A stretch of DNA of 7,581 nt from an uncultured Collinsella sp. Its GTDB lineage: Bacteria; Actinomycetota; Coriobacteriia; Coriobacteriales; Coriobacteriaceae. The stretch lies in contig CABUQY010000078.1 in assembly GCA_902493915.1 (NCBI GenBank), forward strand, positions 1-7,581. Direction: 5' to 3'. The position numbers and the translations under genes are program-made. Positions 1 through 4,758 of this stretch are shown piece by piece; within the stretch, counting starts at the first letter, position 1, and every line of letters starts with the position of its first letter. Below the pieces are notes generated by a model. That model was not told the DNA's origin. It worked only from the letters and a program-made list of their open reading frames with translations, and did not search any database.

Positions 1-54
1 CTGGTTCGAGACGACCTCGAAGTCGTGCATGCGTGCAGTGGAAGGTGTGGGCAT
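1..54 (-). CDS. pyrK: Start of a probable dihydroorotate dehydrogenase electron-transfer subunit (partial)
   Basis: Only the first 18 codons are inside the window; the gene runs off the left edge. The reading begins MPTPSTARMHDFEVVSNQ. The stretch FEVVSNQ resembles the first beta strand of PyrK, the FAD/2Fe-2S subunit that passes electrons from dihydroorotate dehydrogenase to NAD+, and PyrK commonly follows pyrC in such operons. The ATG at 54 was chosen because GGAG lies 5 nt upstream of it (63-60 on the minus strand). The later in-frame ATG at 30 has no ribosome binding site. The gene is in the same direction as pyrC and starts 92 nt after its stop, so it is probably the next operon member. 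The name rests mainly on position and a short motif; another pyrimidine gene is possible. Confidence 0.5.
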   Translation of the reverse strand, partial: MPTPSTARMHDFEVVSNQ

Positions 55-69
55 AGACGCTCCAATCCC

Positions 70-85
70 CCATGCGATTGCATGG
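70..85 (-). promoter_or_regulatory. Small hairpin just upstream of the pyrK-like ribosome binding site
   Basis: A perfect 6-bp stem, CCATGC paired with GCATGG, closes a 4-nt loop. It ends about 6 nt before the GGAG of the pyrK-like gene. It could affect translation of that gene or protect an mRNA end. No function is shown by the sequence alone. Confidence 0.35.
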
Positions 86-94
86 TCAAAACGA

Positions 95-126
95 ACAGAA
101 AGCGCGGCACCGCAAGGGCACCGCGC
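95..126 (-). terminator. Terminator-like hairpin between pyrC and the pyrK-like gene
   Basis: Read on the minus strand, GCGCGGTGCC (126-117), loop CTTGC and GGTGCCGCGC (111-102) form a 10-pair stem including two adjacent G-U wobbles. An interrupted T-rich tail, TTTCTGTTCGTTTT, follows. In the opposite RNA the two wobbles would become A-C mismatches, so the structure favours minus-strand RNA. It lies 20 nt after the pyrC stop. It may partly terminate the operon, act as an attenuator for distal genes, or be an mRNA-processing or stabilising structure. The broken T tract makes it a weak terminator. Confidence 0.45.
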
Positions 127-146
127 ACAAAAGCGATAAGGCTATG

Positions 147-1436
147 CTAGCAGATGCAGCCGTCGGCGAGCGTCTGCTTACCGCCGACAAACACATCGGT
201 GGCACGACCGGTAAGCGTGCGGCCGGCAAAACCGGAGTTCTCGGCGCGCGACTCGTAACCGTCCTCGCCGACCGTCCAGGTGGCAGAGGGGTCGAACACG
301 GTCAGGTCGGCAACGGAGCCCGCCTTGACCTGAACCTGGTCGAGGCCCAGAATCTCACGCGGCTTGATAGCCATGAGCTCAACCATGCGGCCCACGCTCA
401 TCTTGCCCGTGTTGACCAGCTCGGTGAGTACGAGCGACAGGGAGGTCTCGAGGCCGATCATGCCAAAGGGCGCAAGCTCGAACTCGCGGGCCTTCTCCCA
501 CGGGGTGTGGGGAGCGTGATCGGTGACGATAGCGTCGACGGTGCCGTCGATGACGCCCTGACGGATGGCCTCAGCATCTTCCTCGGTACGCAGCGGCGGA
601 TTGACCTTGAGCGAGGTGTTGTAGGTCTCGTCCAGGTCGTTCTCGGTCAGGAACATGTGGTGCGGGGTAGCCTCGCAGGTAACCTGAACGCCAGCAGCCT
701 TACCGGCACGCACGATCTCCAGACCATGGGCGGTGGAGATGTGCTGGATGTGCAGCTTGGCACCGGTCAGCTTGGCGATCTCGATGTCGCGGGCGATCTG
801 GAGCTCCTCGCCGGCAGCCGGCCAGCCCTCGAGGGCCAGACGGGTCGAGACCTTGCCCTCGTTGATCTGGCCGTGACCGACCAGGTCCTCGTCCTGGCAG
901 TGGCTCATAAAGACCTTGCCGAACATCTTGCCGTAGTCCATGCAGCGACGGAGCATGCCTGCGCCCTGCACGCCGCGGCCGTCGTCGGTGAAGGCGACGG
1001 CGCCGTGGGCGACCATATCGCCCATCTCGGACATGGCCTCGCCCTTAAGACCGCGGGTCATGGCGCCCGACGGATAGACGCGGCAGTGACCGACCTCGGC
1101 AGCGCGGGACTTGACGAACTCCACGACAGTGCCGTTATCGGTGACGGGATCGGTGTTGGGCATGGCGCACACGCCGGTAAAGCCGCCCTTGGCAGCTGCG
1201 CGGGTGCCGCTCTCGATGTCCTCTTTGACCTCGTAGCCGGGCTCGCGAAGGTGAACGTGCATATCCACCAGGCCGGGGACGAGGTACTTGCCGGAAAGGT
1301 CGCGGACCTCGGCTCCCTCGACGGCGAGATTCTCGCCGACCTCGGCGATCTTGTCGCCGTCAATCAGGACGTCAACGACACCGTCAAGCTCGACGGACGG
1401 GTCGACGACGTGGGCATTCTTAAGAAGCAAGGCCAT
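147..1436 (-). CDS. pyrC: Dihydroorotase, type I
   Basis: Cytoplasmic zinc amidohydrolase that interconverts N-carbamoyl-L-aspartate and dihydroorotate, the third step of UMP synthesis. The protein has 429 residues, the usual size for the class I (Bacillus-type) enzyme. The metal-binding signature DMHVHLREPG is at about 58-67 (His60, His62, substrate Arg64). The bridging acid is Asp151 in FTDDG, and further ligands are His179 in MSHCQD and His232 in HIQHIS. The catalytic TDHAPH is at 305-310 with Asp306. The ATG at 1436 was chosen because GGAGGT lies at 1449-1444, 7 nt upstream. A longer reading from 1451 would turn that Shine-Dalgarno into codons for GluValPro. The gene overlaps the end of pyrB by 17 nt in another frame, which suggests translational coupling. 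No catalytic residue is missing. Confidence 0.96.
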   Translation of the reverse strand: MALLLKNAHVVDPSVELDGVVDVLIDGDKIAEVGENLAVEGAEVRDLSGKYLVPGLVDMHVHLREPGYEVKEDIESGTRAAAKGGFTGVCAMPNTDPVTDNGTVVEFVKSRAAEVGHCRVYPSGAMTRGLKGEAMSEMGDMVAHGAVAFTDDGRGVQGAGMLRRCMDYGKMFGKVFMSHCQDEDLVGHGQINEGKVSTRLALEGWPAAGEELQIARDIEIAKLTGAKLHIQHISTAHGLEIVRAGKAAGVQVTCEATPHHMFLTENDLDETYNTSLKVNPPLRTEEDAEAIRQGVIDGTVDAIVTDHAPHTPWEKAREFELAPFGMIGLETSLSLVLTELVNTGKMSVGRMVELMAIKPREILGLDQVQVKAGSVADLTVFDPSATWTVGEDGYESRAENSGFAGRTLTGRATDVFVGGKQTLADGCIC

Positions 1437-2364
1437 TATCGGCACCTCCAAGCAGCAGATACAGGATAGCCATACGCACGCAGATACCGGCGTAGACCTG
1501 CTCCAGGATGACGGAGCGTTGCGGGTGGTCGGCCATATAGGAATCGAACTCGACGCCGCGGTTGATGGGGCCCGGGTGGCAGATGATCGCGTCGGGCTTC
1601 ATGAGCTTCTCGCGGTCCTTGGTCAGGCCGAAGAGCTTGCGGTACTCGCGAATGGTCGGGAACGGGGCACCCTCGAGGCGCTCCTGTTGCACGCGCAGCA
1701 TGTAGACGACGTCCAGCTCGGGCAGGACGGAATCGAGGTCGCTCGTCACGTGGTCGCAGCCCAGAACCTCGGGCGCCGGCGGCAGCAGCGTGCCGGGGGC
1801 GACGGCGTAGGTCTCGCAGCCCATGATCTTAAGGGCGGGGATCAGCGAGCCGCAGACGCGGGAGTGGGCGATATCGCCGACGACGGCGACCTTCAGACCG
1901 TGGAAGTCACCCTTGTGCTCCCAGATGGTGTACAGGTCGAGCAGGGCCTGCGTGGGATGGTTGTGCTTGCCGTCACCGGCGCAGATGACGCTTGCGGGCG
2001 AGTTCTGCGTGACGATGTAGGGAGCGCCGGCGTGCTTATCGCGCACGACAATGCAGTCGATCTTATAGGCGTTGAGGGTCTCGACGGTGTCGACGAGGCT
2101 CTCGCCCTTGACCGTGGAGGTCGAGGAGCCACCAAAGTTAAGGCTGTCGGCCGAAAGACGCTTCTCGGCGAGCTCGAAGGAGCTGCGGGTGCGCGTCGAG
2201 GGCTCGTTGAACATGTTGACGATGGTCTTGCCCTTGAGCGTGGGGACCTTCTTGATCGCACGCTCGTTGACCTCGGAGAACGCCTTGGCGGTCTCGAGGA
2301 TGAGCTTGATGTCCTCTTCGGAGTACTCGGTAATGTCGATCAGGTGCTTATGGTTGAACGCCAC
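1420..2364 (-). CDS. pyrB: Aspartate carbamoyltransferase catalytic subunit
   Basis: Joins carbamoyl phosphate and L-aspartate to make N-carbamoyl-aspartate, the committed step of pyrimidine synthesis. The protein is 314 residues from the chosen GTG, close to the family's roughly 300-310. The carbamoyl-phosphate loop FNEPSTRTR is at 52-60, followed by the lysine of the 80s loop (Lys86, STVKGES). HPTQ is at 136-139, GDIAHSR at 163-169, the aspartate-binding LRVQQER at 223-229 and HPGPINRG at 263-270. An upstream GTG at 2376 overlaps the GGAGGTGA Shine-Dalgarno (2380-2373) and so cannot be served by it; the GTG at 2364 lies 8 nt after that motif. That motif is also the last codons (Gly-Gly-Glu) of pyrR, which stops 4 nt before this start. 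No regulatory pyrI follows, so the enzyme is probably not the enteric allosteric type. Confidence 0.96.
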   Translation of the reverse strand: MAFNHKHLIDITEYSEEDIKLILETAKAFSEVNERAIKKVPTLKGKTIVNMFNEPSTRTRSSFELAEKRLSADSLNFGGSSTSTVKGESLVDTVETLNAYKIDCIVVRDKHAGAPYIVTQNSPASVICAGDGKHNHPTQALLDLYTIWEHKGDFHGLKVAVVGDIAHSRVCGSLIPALKIMGCETYAVAPGTLLPPAPEVLGCDHVTSDLDSVLPELDVVYMLRVQQERLEGAPFPTIREYRKLFGLTKDREKLMKPDAIICHPGPINRGVEFDSYMADHPQRSVILEQVYAGICVRMAILYLLLGGADNGLAS

Positions 2365-2368
2365 GGTA

Positions 2369-2953
2369 CTACTCACCTCCCAGCGGCGCGGAGCCCACGT
2401 GGGAACCCGGCGCGACGTCGTTAATCTCGACGGCGGTGTGGCCGTCGACTTCCTTCATATATAGGTGCACGTTCTCCTCATGCGACGAGGGAACGTTCTT
2501 GCCGACAAAGTCCGGCGAGATGGGGAGCTCGCGGTGGCCGCGGTCAACGAGGACTGCCAGCTCAATGCGGCTCGGACGGCCCAGGTCCATAACGGCGTCG
2601 AGAGCGGCGCGGATGGTGCGACCCGTGTACAGGATGTCGTCCACCAGCACGACGCGCTTGCCGTCGACGCTGAAGGGAATGTTGGTAGCGTGGATCGCGG
2701 GAGCGAAATTGGTCGCATAGTCATCGCGGTAGAAGCTAATGTCCAGGCTGCCGAGCGGAACGTCGACGCCCTCGATCTCCTTGATCTCCTCGGCGAGCTT
2801 CTTTGCCAGAAGGTCGCCGCGCGTGACGATGCCGACCAGAGCGAGGTCTTCACAGCCCTCGTTGCGCTCGAGAATCTCGTGCGCGATGCGGGTCATCGCT
2901 CGGTTGACGGCGGTCTCGTCCATGATGACCGCCTTGGGGGAAGTCGTGCCCAT
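2369..2953 (-). CDS. pyrR: PyrR bifunctional pyrimidine operon regulator / uracil phosphoribosyltransferase
   Basis: PyrR binds pyr mRNA when UMP or UTP is plentiful and represses expression; many members also convert uracil and PRPP to UMP. The protein has 194 residues, slightly more than the usual 175-185, mainly through a C-terminal tail ending SHVGSAPLGGE. The PRPP-binding loop VVLVDDILYTGRTI is at 101-114. Other PyrR hallmarks are GIVTRG at 41-46, the SFYRDD segment at 73-78, VDRGHRELPI at 136-145 and VGKNVP at 150-155. The ATG at 2953 has AAGGAG ending 6 nt before it. It is first in the pyrR-pyrB-pyrC operon, so it probably regulates its own operon through the hairpin leader upstream. 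Some members lack real UPRT activity, which cannot be judged here. Confidence 0.95.
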   Translation of the reverse strand: MGTTSPKAVIMDETAVNRAMTRIAHEILERNEGCEDLALVGIVTRGDLLAKKLAEEIKEIEGVDVPLGSLDISFYRDDYATNFAPAIHATNIPFSVDGKRVVLVDDILYTGRTIRAALDAVMDLGRPSRIELAVLVDRGHRELPISPDFVGKNVPSSHEENVHLYMKEVDGHTAVEINDVAPGSHVGSAPLGGE

Positions 2954-2974
2954 CGATCTCCTTCCTCACATGTC

Positions 2975-2994
2975 TTGACTGCTGACACAGTCAA
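2975..2994 (-). promoter_or_regulatory. Hairpin between the leader terminator and the pyrR ribosome binding site
   Basis: On the minus strand TTGACTG and CAGTCAA form a perfect 7-bp stem around TGTCAG. The first two stem bases come from the T tract of the leader terminator, and the stem ends about 10 nt before the pyrR Shine-Dalgarno. It would exist only in read-through transcripts. It may stabilise the processed message or influence pyrR translation; no family is recognised. Confidence 0.45.
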
Positions 2995-3031
2995 AAAAAT
3001 AGATGCCCGACCGCTCAAAGCGGACCAGACA
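2993..3031 (-). terminator. Intrinsic terminator in the pyr leader (attenuator)
   Basis: Minus-strand RNA has TGTCTGG, a bulged T, CCGC, loop TTTGA, then GCGG and TCGGGCA (3031-3004). This gives an 11-pair stem with three G-U pairs. TCTA and seven consecutive T residues (2999-2993) follow. It lies 40 nt before pyrR and inside the operon's leader, so it would stop transcription ahead of all pyr genes. That is the expected place for PyrR-dependent attenuation. Confidence 0.75.
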
Positions 3032-3081
3032 CCCACAGGAAGGGCTGCTCTTTGGCAGCAATGTAATTCCATGTGGGTATC
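3028..3081 (-). promoter_or_regulatory. Putative PyrR-binding hairpin in the pyr leader
   Basis: Read on the minus strand, GATACCCACA (3081-3072) pairs with TGTGGGTGTC (3037-3028) over 10 bp including one G-U. After a bulged T, GGAA pairs with TTCC. An asymmetric internal loop (TTACATT against CC) follows, then a 5-bp apical stem GCTGC/GCAGC closed by the hexaloop CAAAGA. The well-studied Bacillus PyrR site has the same plan: hexaloop CNGNGA, short upper stem, asymmetric internal loop, lower stem. The loop here differs from that pattern at one position. The base of this hairpin shares 4 nt with the downstream terminator, so the two cannot both be complete. Assignment as the PyrR site is inference. 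Confidence 0.5.
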
Positions 3082-3108
3082 TCGTACCCCTTTAATGGTC
3101 AAGGGATA
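3075..3108 (-). promoter_or_regulatory. Alternative upstream hairpins of the pyr leader
   Basis: Two mutually exclusive stems share bases here on the minus strand. The first is TATCCCTT with AAGGGGTA (3108-3101 and 3092-3085), 8 pairs with one G-U around an 8-nt loop. The second is GGGTA with TACCC (3089-3085 and 3079-3075) around CGAGA. The second also overlaps the 5' arm of the large hairpin downstream. Such nesting is typical of a leader that switches folds. Which state favours termination cannot be decided by eye. Confidence 0.45.
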
Positions 3109-3184
3109 GTGTAGCCAACCTCGAGCTTAATTGCGAGCATAAATACAGAGCAATCCGTAAACGGAGCCCAATGCTCCATAAACC

Positions 3185-3213
3185 TATATATATTTGTGGG
3201 ACGAGCTTGAAAA
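3185..3213 (-). promoter_or_regulatory. Candidate pyr operon promoter
   Basis: On the minus strand TTTTCA (3213-3208) and TATATA (3190-3185) are separated by 17 nt; each matches the sigma-70 consensus at four of six positions. A start near 3178 would give a leader of about 225 nt containing all the hairpins described. Just downstream of it are two small inverted repeats, GGAGC/GCTCC (3163-3177) and TCCGT/ACGGA (3154-3165). Other weak -10 candidates occur closer to pyrR, so this is tentative. Confidence 0.35.
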
Positions 3214-3235
3214 CGCGCGCACGAGCTGGCATAAT
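3207..3235 (+). promoter_or_regulatory. rpmB: Candidate sigma-70 promoter for rpmB
   Basis: TTGAAA (3207-3212) and CATAAT (3230-3235) are 17 nt apart, each five of six to consensus, and a TGG just before the -10 adds an extended-like feature. Transcription would start near 3242 and give a leader of about 160 nt before rpmB. It overlaps the candidate divergent pyr promoter on the other strand. I see no convincing small gene in 3242-3404. Confidence 0.6.
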
Positions 3236-3322
3236 CCCCTCTGCTGCACGCAAATCGGATCTACGTCCAGGGCCGTGGCGTGAGCACTATCGCCAAAAGA
3301 GGAATATCTCTGTGTAGATTAC

Positions 3323-3350
3323 GCACAGGGAGCTGCTTCTGTGCTATAGT
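3323..3350 (+). promoter_or_regulatory. rpmB: Second candidate rpmB promoter with an adjoining dyad
   Basis: TGCTATAGT (3342-3350) is an extended -10 element 55 nt before the rpmB start; no good -35 is visible. A perfect 6-bp inverted repeat, GCACAG (3323-3328) and CTGTGC (3339-3344), spans the -35 to -10 interval and ends at the -10 itself. The dyad could be an operator or an RNA hairpin in transcripts from the upstream promoter. Confidence 0.4.
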
Positions 3351-3404
3351 TCAGGCTTGTTTGTTAACGCGACATGTTCGTTTGTCGCCCAAGGAGGGTC
3401 AGTT

Positions 3405-3593
3405 ATGTCCAAAGTTTGCGAAGTTTGCGGTAAGCACCCCGTTGCCGGTCGCTCCATCAGCCACTCTCACCGCGTCACCAACCGTAAGTTCCGCCCCAAC
3501 ATCCAGCGCGTCTACGTCGTCGTCGATGGTCACCGTCGCAAGATGAACGTTTGCTCCACCTGCCTCAAGTCCGGCAAGGTTGCGCGCTCCTAA
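3405..3593 (+). CDS. rpmB: 50S ribosomal protein L28
   Basis: Small basic protein of the large ribosomal subunit, 62 residues, the normal length for the short bacterial form. It begins MSKVCEVCGKHPVAG and contains the family-typical SHSHRVTNRKFRPNIQ segment at about 19-34. Four cysteines in two CxxC pairs (Cys5/Cys8 and Cys50/Cys53) mark the zinc-binding (C+) version. Cysteine-free paralogues are made by some bacteria when zinc is scarce; this is not one of those. The ATG at 3405 has a strong AAGGAGGG 6 nt upstream. It stands alone between its own promoter region and a strong terminator, so it is probably transcribed by itself, which is common for rpmB in Gram-positive relatives. Confidence 0.97.
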   Translation: MSKVCEVCGKHPVAGRSISHSHRVTNRKFRPNIQRVYVVVDGHRRKMNVCSTCLKSGKVARS

Positions 3594-3660
3594 ATAAGGT
3601 CTTACCAACAAGTACCTCGGACTCTCCGGGTCAAAGACCTCGCGTTCACATAGAACTTAC

Positions 3661-3694
3661 CAAAGGCGCCCTCCCCTACGGAGGGCGCCTTTTT
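3661..3694 (+). terminator. Intrinsic terminator of rpmB
   Basis: GGCGCCCTCC (3665-3674), loop CCTAC and GGAGGGCGCC (3680-3689) make a perfect 10-bp GC-rich stem followed by TTTTT. An AAA before the stem can pair with the first Ts, so it may also work weakly in the other direction, toward the end of the pyr leader side. The 67 nt between rpmB and this stem hold nothing I recognise. Confidence 0.92.
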
Positions 3695-3695
3695 G

Positions 3696-3746
3696 CACTC
3701 ATTGGGGACAGACTTACATGAGTGTTTTCACGCATTGGGGACAGAC
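3696..3746 (+). repeat. Left terminal inverted repeat of the RAYT element
   Basis: Two units in tandem, each containing CATTGGGGACAGAC. The outer unit (3696-3724) is itself a hairpin: CACTCAT and ATGAGTG form a perfect 7-bp stem around a 15-nt loop containing TGGGGACAG. The inner unit (3732-3746) continues to ATGC at 3753-3756, which can pair with GCAT at 3732-3735. It matches the right end in inverted orientation at 44 of 51 positions. Confidence 0.85.
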
Positions 3747-3779
3747 GTAACGCATGCCAGCAGCGGTTCGGCCCCTGCC

Positions 3780-4556
3780 TCACGCCGCCTCGTTCCAGCC
3801 CGCGGTGGCCTTGGTTACGCTTGTAGCGCCGATGCCGGTGATACGGGCAATTTGCTTGACCGTGAGATGTGCCCGCCTAAGCCTCAGCAGACACGCATCA
3901 AGATCGGGGCGTGGCAGGGCCTTGAGCAGCGCAGGATCTATGCTCGGAAGGACTTCGCGCGCAACGGAAAGAGCATCCTCATCGAGGATCCGTCGGCGTG
4001 GAAGAATCTCAACTGACCAGATCCGCCCGGCAACTTCCTTAAGATGCTCACAATAGCGACGAGACCCCCCGACAATATCGAGCATAGGGGCCACGTCACA
4101 GATGTCAAAGGGATCGTAGCCCAGCTGGTATGCCCTAAAGCTTGACCAGCGGTATGCTTCGAGAGAGTCGATCGCACCTTTCACAGGATTGAGATGGATA
4201 TAATCGAGTAGCTGCACCGCCTGTGTGTCCGACTCAACCGCAACACGCGAATAGCGATTGTCAAACAGATGGCCCGTTCTTCCCGTTTTCCCATTGAAAT
4301 ACTTAGCATACGCCGTCAGTGCGCACTGCATTGCCTTTGAAAGGTTGTCATATGGGTCATCAACCATCAAATGGAAGTGGTTGTCCATAAGGCACCAAGC
4401 CAACACTGCCACTTTATGGCGTGCAAACCTGTCCGAGATGTCCGATAAGAAACGATATCGGTCAGAGTCATCTTCAAAAATAATCTGTTTGGAGTTGCCA
4501 CGGTCAAAGACGTGGTAATAGCCGGTGAGCGAAACGGCGCGGGCGCATCGGGGCAT
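3780..4556 (-). CDS. REP-associated tyrosine transposase (Y1/HUH, IS200-like family)
   Basis: Single-strand DNA endonuclease/transposase of 258 residues. Features in order: TGYYHVFDRGN (11-21, typical RAYT start), the HUH metal motif in MDNHFHLMV with His60 and His62, GHLFDNRYSR (95-104), and the catalytic tyrosine in DYIHLNPVKG with Tyr119. RWSSF is at 136-140. The C-terminal 228-250 (RAHLTVKQIARITGIGATS) looks like a helix-turn-helix, an extra DNA-binding domain found in a subset of RAYTs. The ATG at 4556 was chosen because AAAGGAGA lies just upstream; an earlier ATG at 4589 would read through that site. The gene sits between REP-like inverted repeats, the arrangement expected for a RAYT acting on its flanking hairpins. 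It is intact and could be active. Whether it moves itself, only the repeats, or has been domesticated cannot be told here. Confidence 0.92.
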   Translation of the reverse strand: MPRCARAVSLTGYYHVFDRGNSKQIIFEDDSDRYRFLSDISDRFARHKVAVLAWCLMDNHFHLMVDDPYDNLSKAMQCALTAYAKYFNGKTGRTGHLFDNRYSRVAVESDTQAVQLLDYIHLNPVKGAIDSLEAYRWSSFRAYQLGYDPFDICDVAPMLDIVGGSRRYCEHLKEVAGRIWSVEILPRRRILDEDALSVAREVLPSIDPALLKALPRPDLDACLLRLRRAHLTVKQIARITGIGATSVTKATAGWNEAA

Positions 4557-4558
4557 AA

Positions 4559-4602
4559 TCTCTCCTTTCAAAAACTGAACAGGCAACACCTAAAAGGAGA
4601 GA
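4559..4602 (-). promoter_or_regulatory. RBS-sequestering hairpin in the transposase 5' UTR
   Basis: TCTCTCCTTT (4602-4593 on the minus strand) and AAAGGAGAGA (4568-4559) form a perfect 10-bp stem with a 24-nt loop. The second arm contains the transposase Shine-Dalgarno AAAGGAG, and the stem ends 2 nt before its ATG. In a transcript that starts upstream of 4602 the ribosome binding site would be buried. IS200 transposase mRNA is known to be silenced by a comparable 5' hairpin, so the same logic is likely here. Confidence 0.65.
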
Positions 4603-4632
4603 AGGAACGCGAAATGCTGAGCCTGTGATCTA

Positions 4633-4638
4633 TTTATA
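4633..4638 (-). promoter_or_regulatory. Candidate -10 element for the transposase gene
   Basis: TATAAA on the minus strand (inside GATATAAATAG) is the best -10-like hexamer upstream of the transposase; no good -35 is seen. A start near 4626 would include both arms of the RBS-hiding hairpin. Weak evidence. Confidence 0.3.
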
Positions 4639-4686
4639 TCCAATGAGCGGCAAAAAAGGCCCAGAACGGCAAAATGGCAAAACGAT

Positions 4687-4737
4687 GTCTGTCCCAAATG
4701 AGTATAAGCACTCATGTAAGCCTGTCCCCAATGAGCG
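4687..4737 (-). repeat. Right terminal inverted repeat of the RAYT element
   Basis: Inverted copy of the left end. The outer unit (4709-4737) has CACTCAT and ATGAGCG arms around a 15-nt loop; one base of the stem differs from a perfect pair. The inner unit carries GTCTGTCCCAAATGAG. Both strands of the element therefore end in two TGGGACAG units. An extra CCAATGAGCGG inside the element at 4640-4650 repeats the outermost bases of this end (4728-4738). Confidence 0.85.
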
Positions 4738-4758
4738 GGGCGGTGGAGCAGGCAAGTA

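Larger units (their letters stand above)
3696..4737 (-). mobile_element. RAYT-type mobile element with long terminal inverted repeats
   Basis: A unit of 1042 bp begins one base after the rpmB terminator T tract and holds one transposase gene read on the minus strand. The ends are 51-bp inverted repeats identical at 44 positions (3696-3746 and 4687-4737). Repeats of REP-like hairpin type around a Y1 tyrosine transposase are the hallmark of REP-associated tyrosine transposase (RAYT) loci. No target-site duplication is evident, as expected for single-strand HUH transposition. The interior appears less GC-rich than adhE and the pyr genes. The exact cleavage points are not known; the borders given are those of the repeat. 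Confidence 0.75.

Noticed and set aside
72..1469. Open frame of 465 codons antisense to pyrC
   Set aside because: Same effect opposite a certain dihydroorotase gene; no domain pattern and no sensible ribosome binding site context.
1288..2424. Open frame of 378 codons antisense to pyrB
   Set aside because: It lies opposite the clear ATCase gene and shows only the compositional mirror of its codons.
3280..3546. Plus-strand open frame starting in the rpmB leader and running into rpmB
   Set aside because: It overlaps rpmB out of frame, has a poor ribosome binding site and no protein-like pattern; I also looked at its first part as a leader peptide and found no regulatory codon run.
3693..4016. 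Plus-strand open frames across the left end of the RAYT element
   Set aside because: They run through the terminal repeat and opposite the transposase C terminus; no homology-like features.
3696..4737. CRISPR array or phage attachment site suggested by the repeated TGGGGACAG units
   Set aside because: Only two units per end, in inverted orientation around a transposase, without regular spacers, tRNA or integrase.
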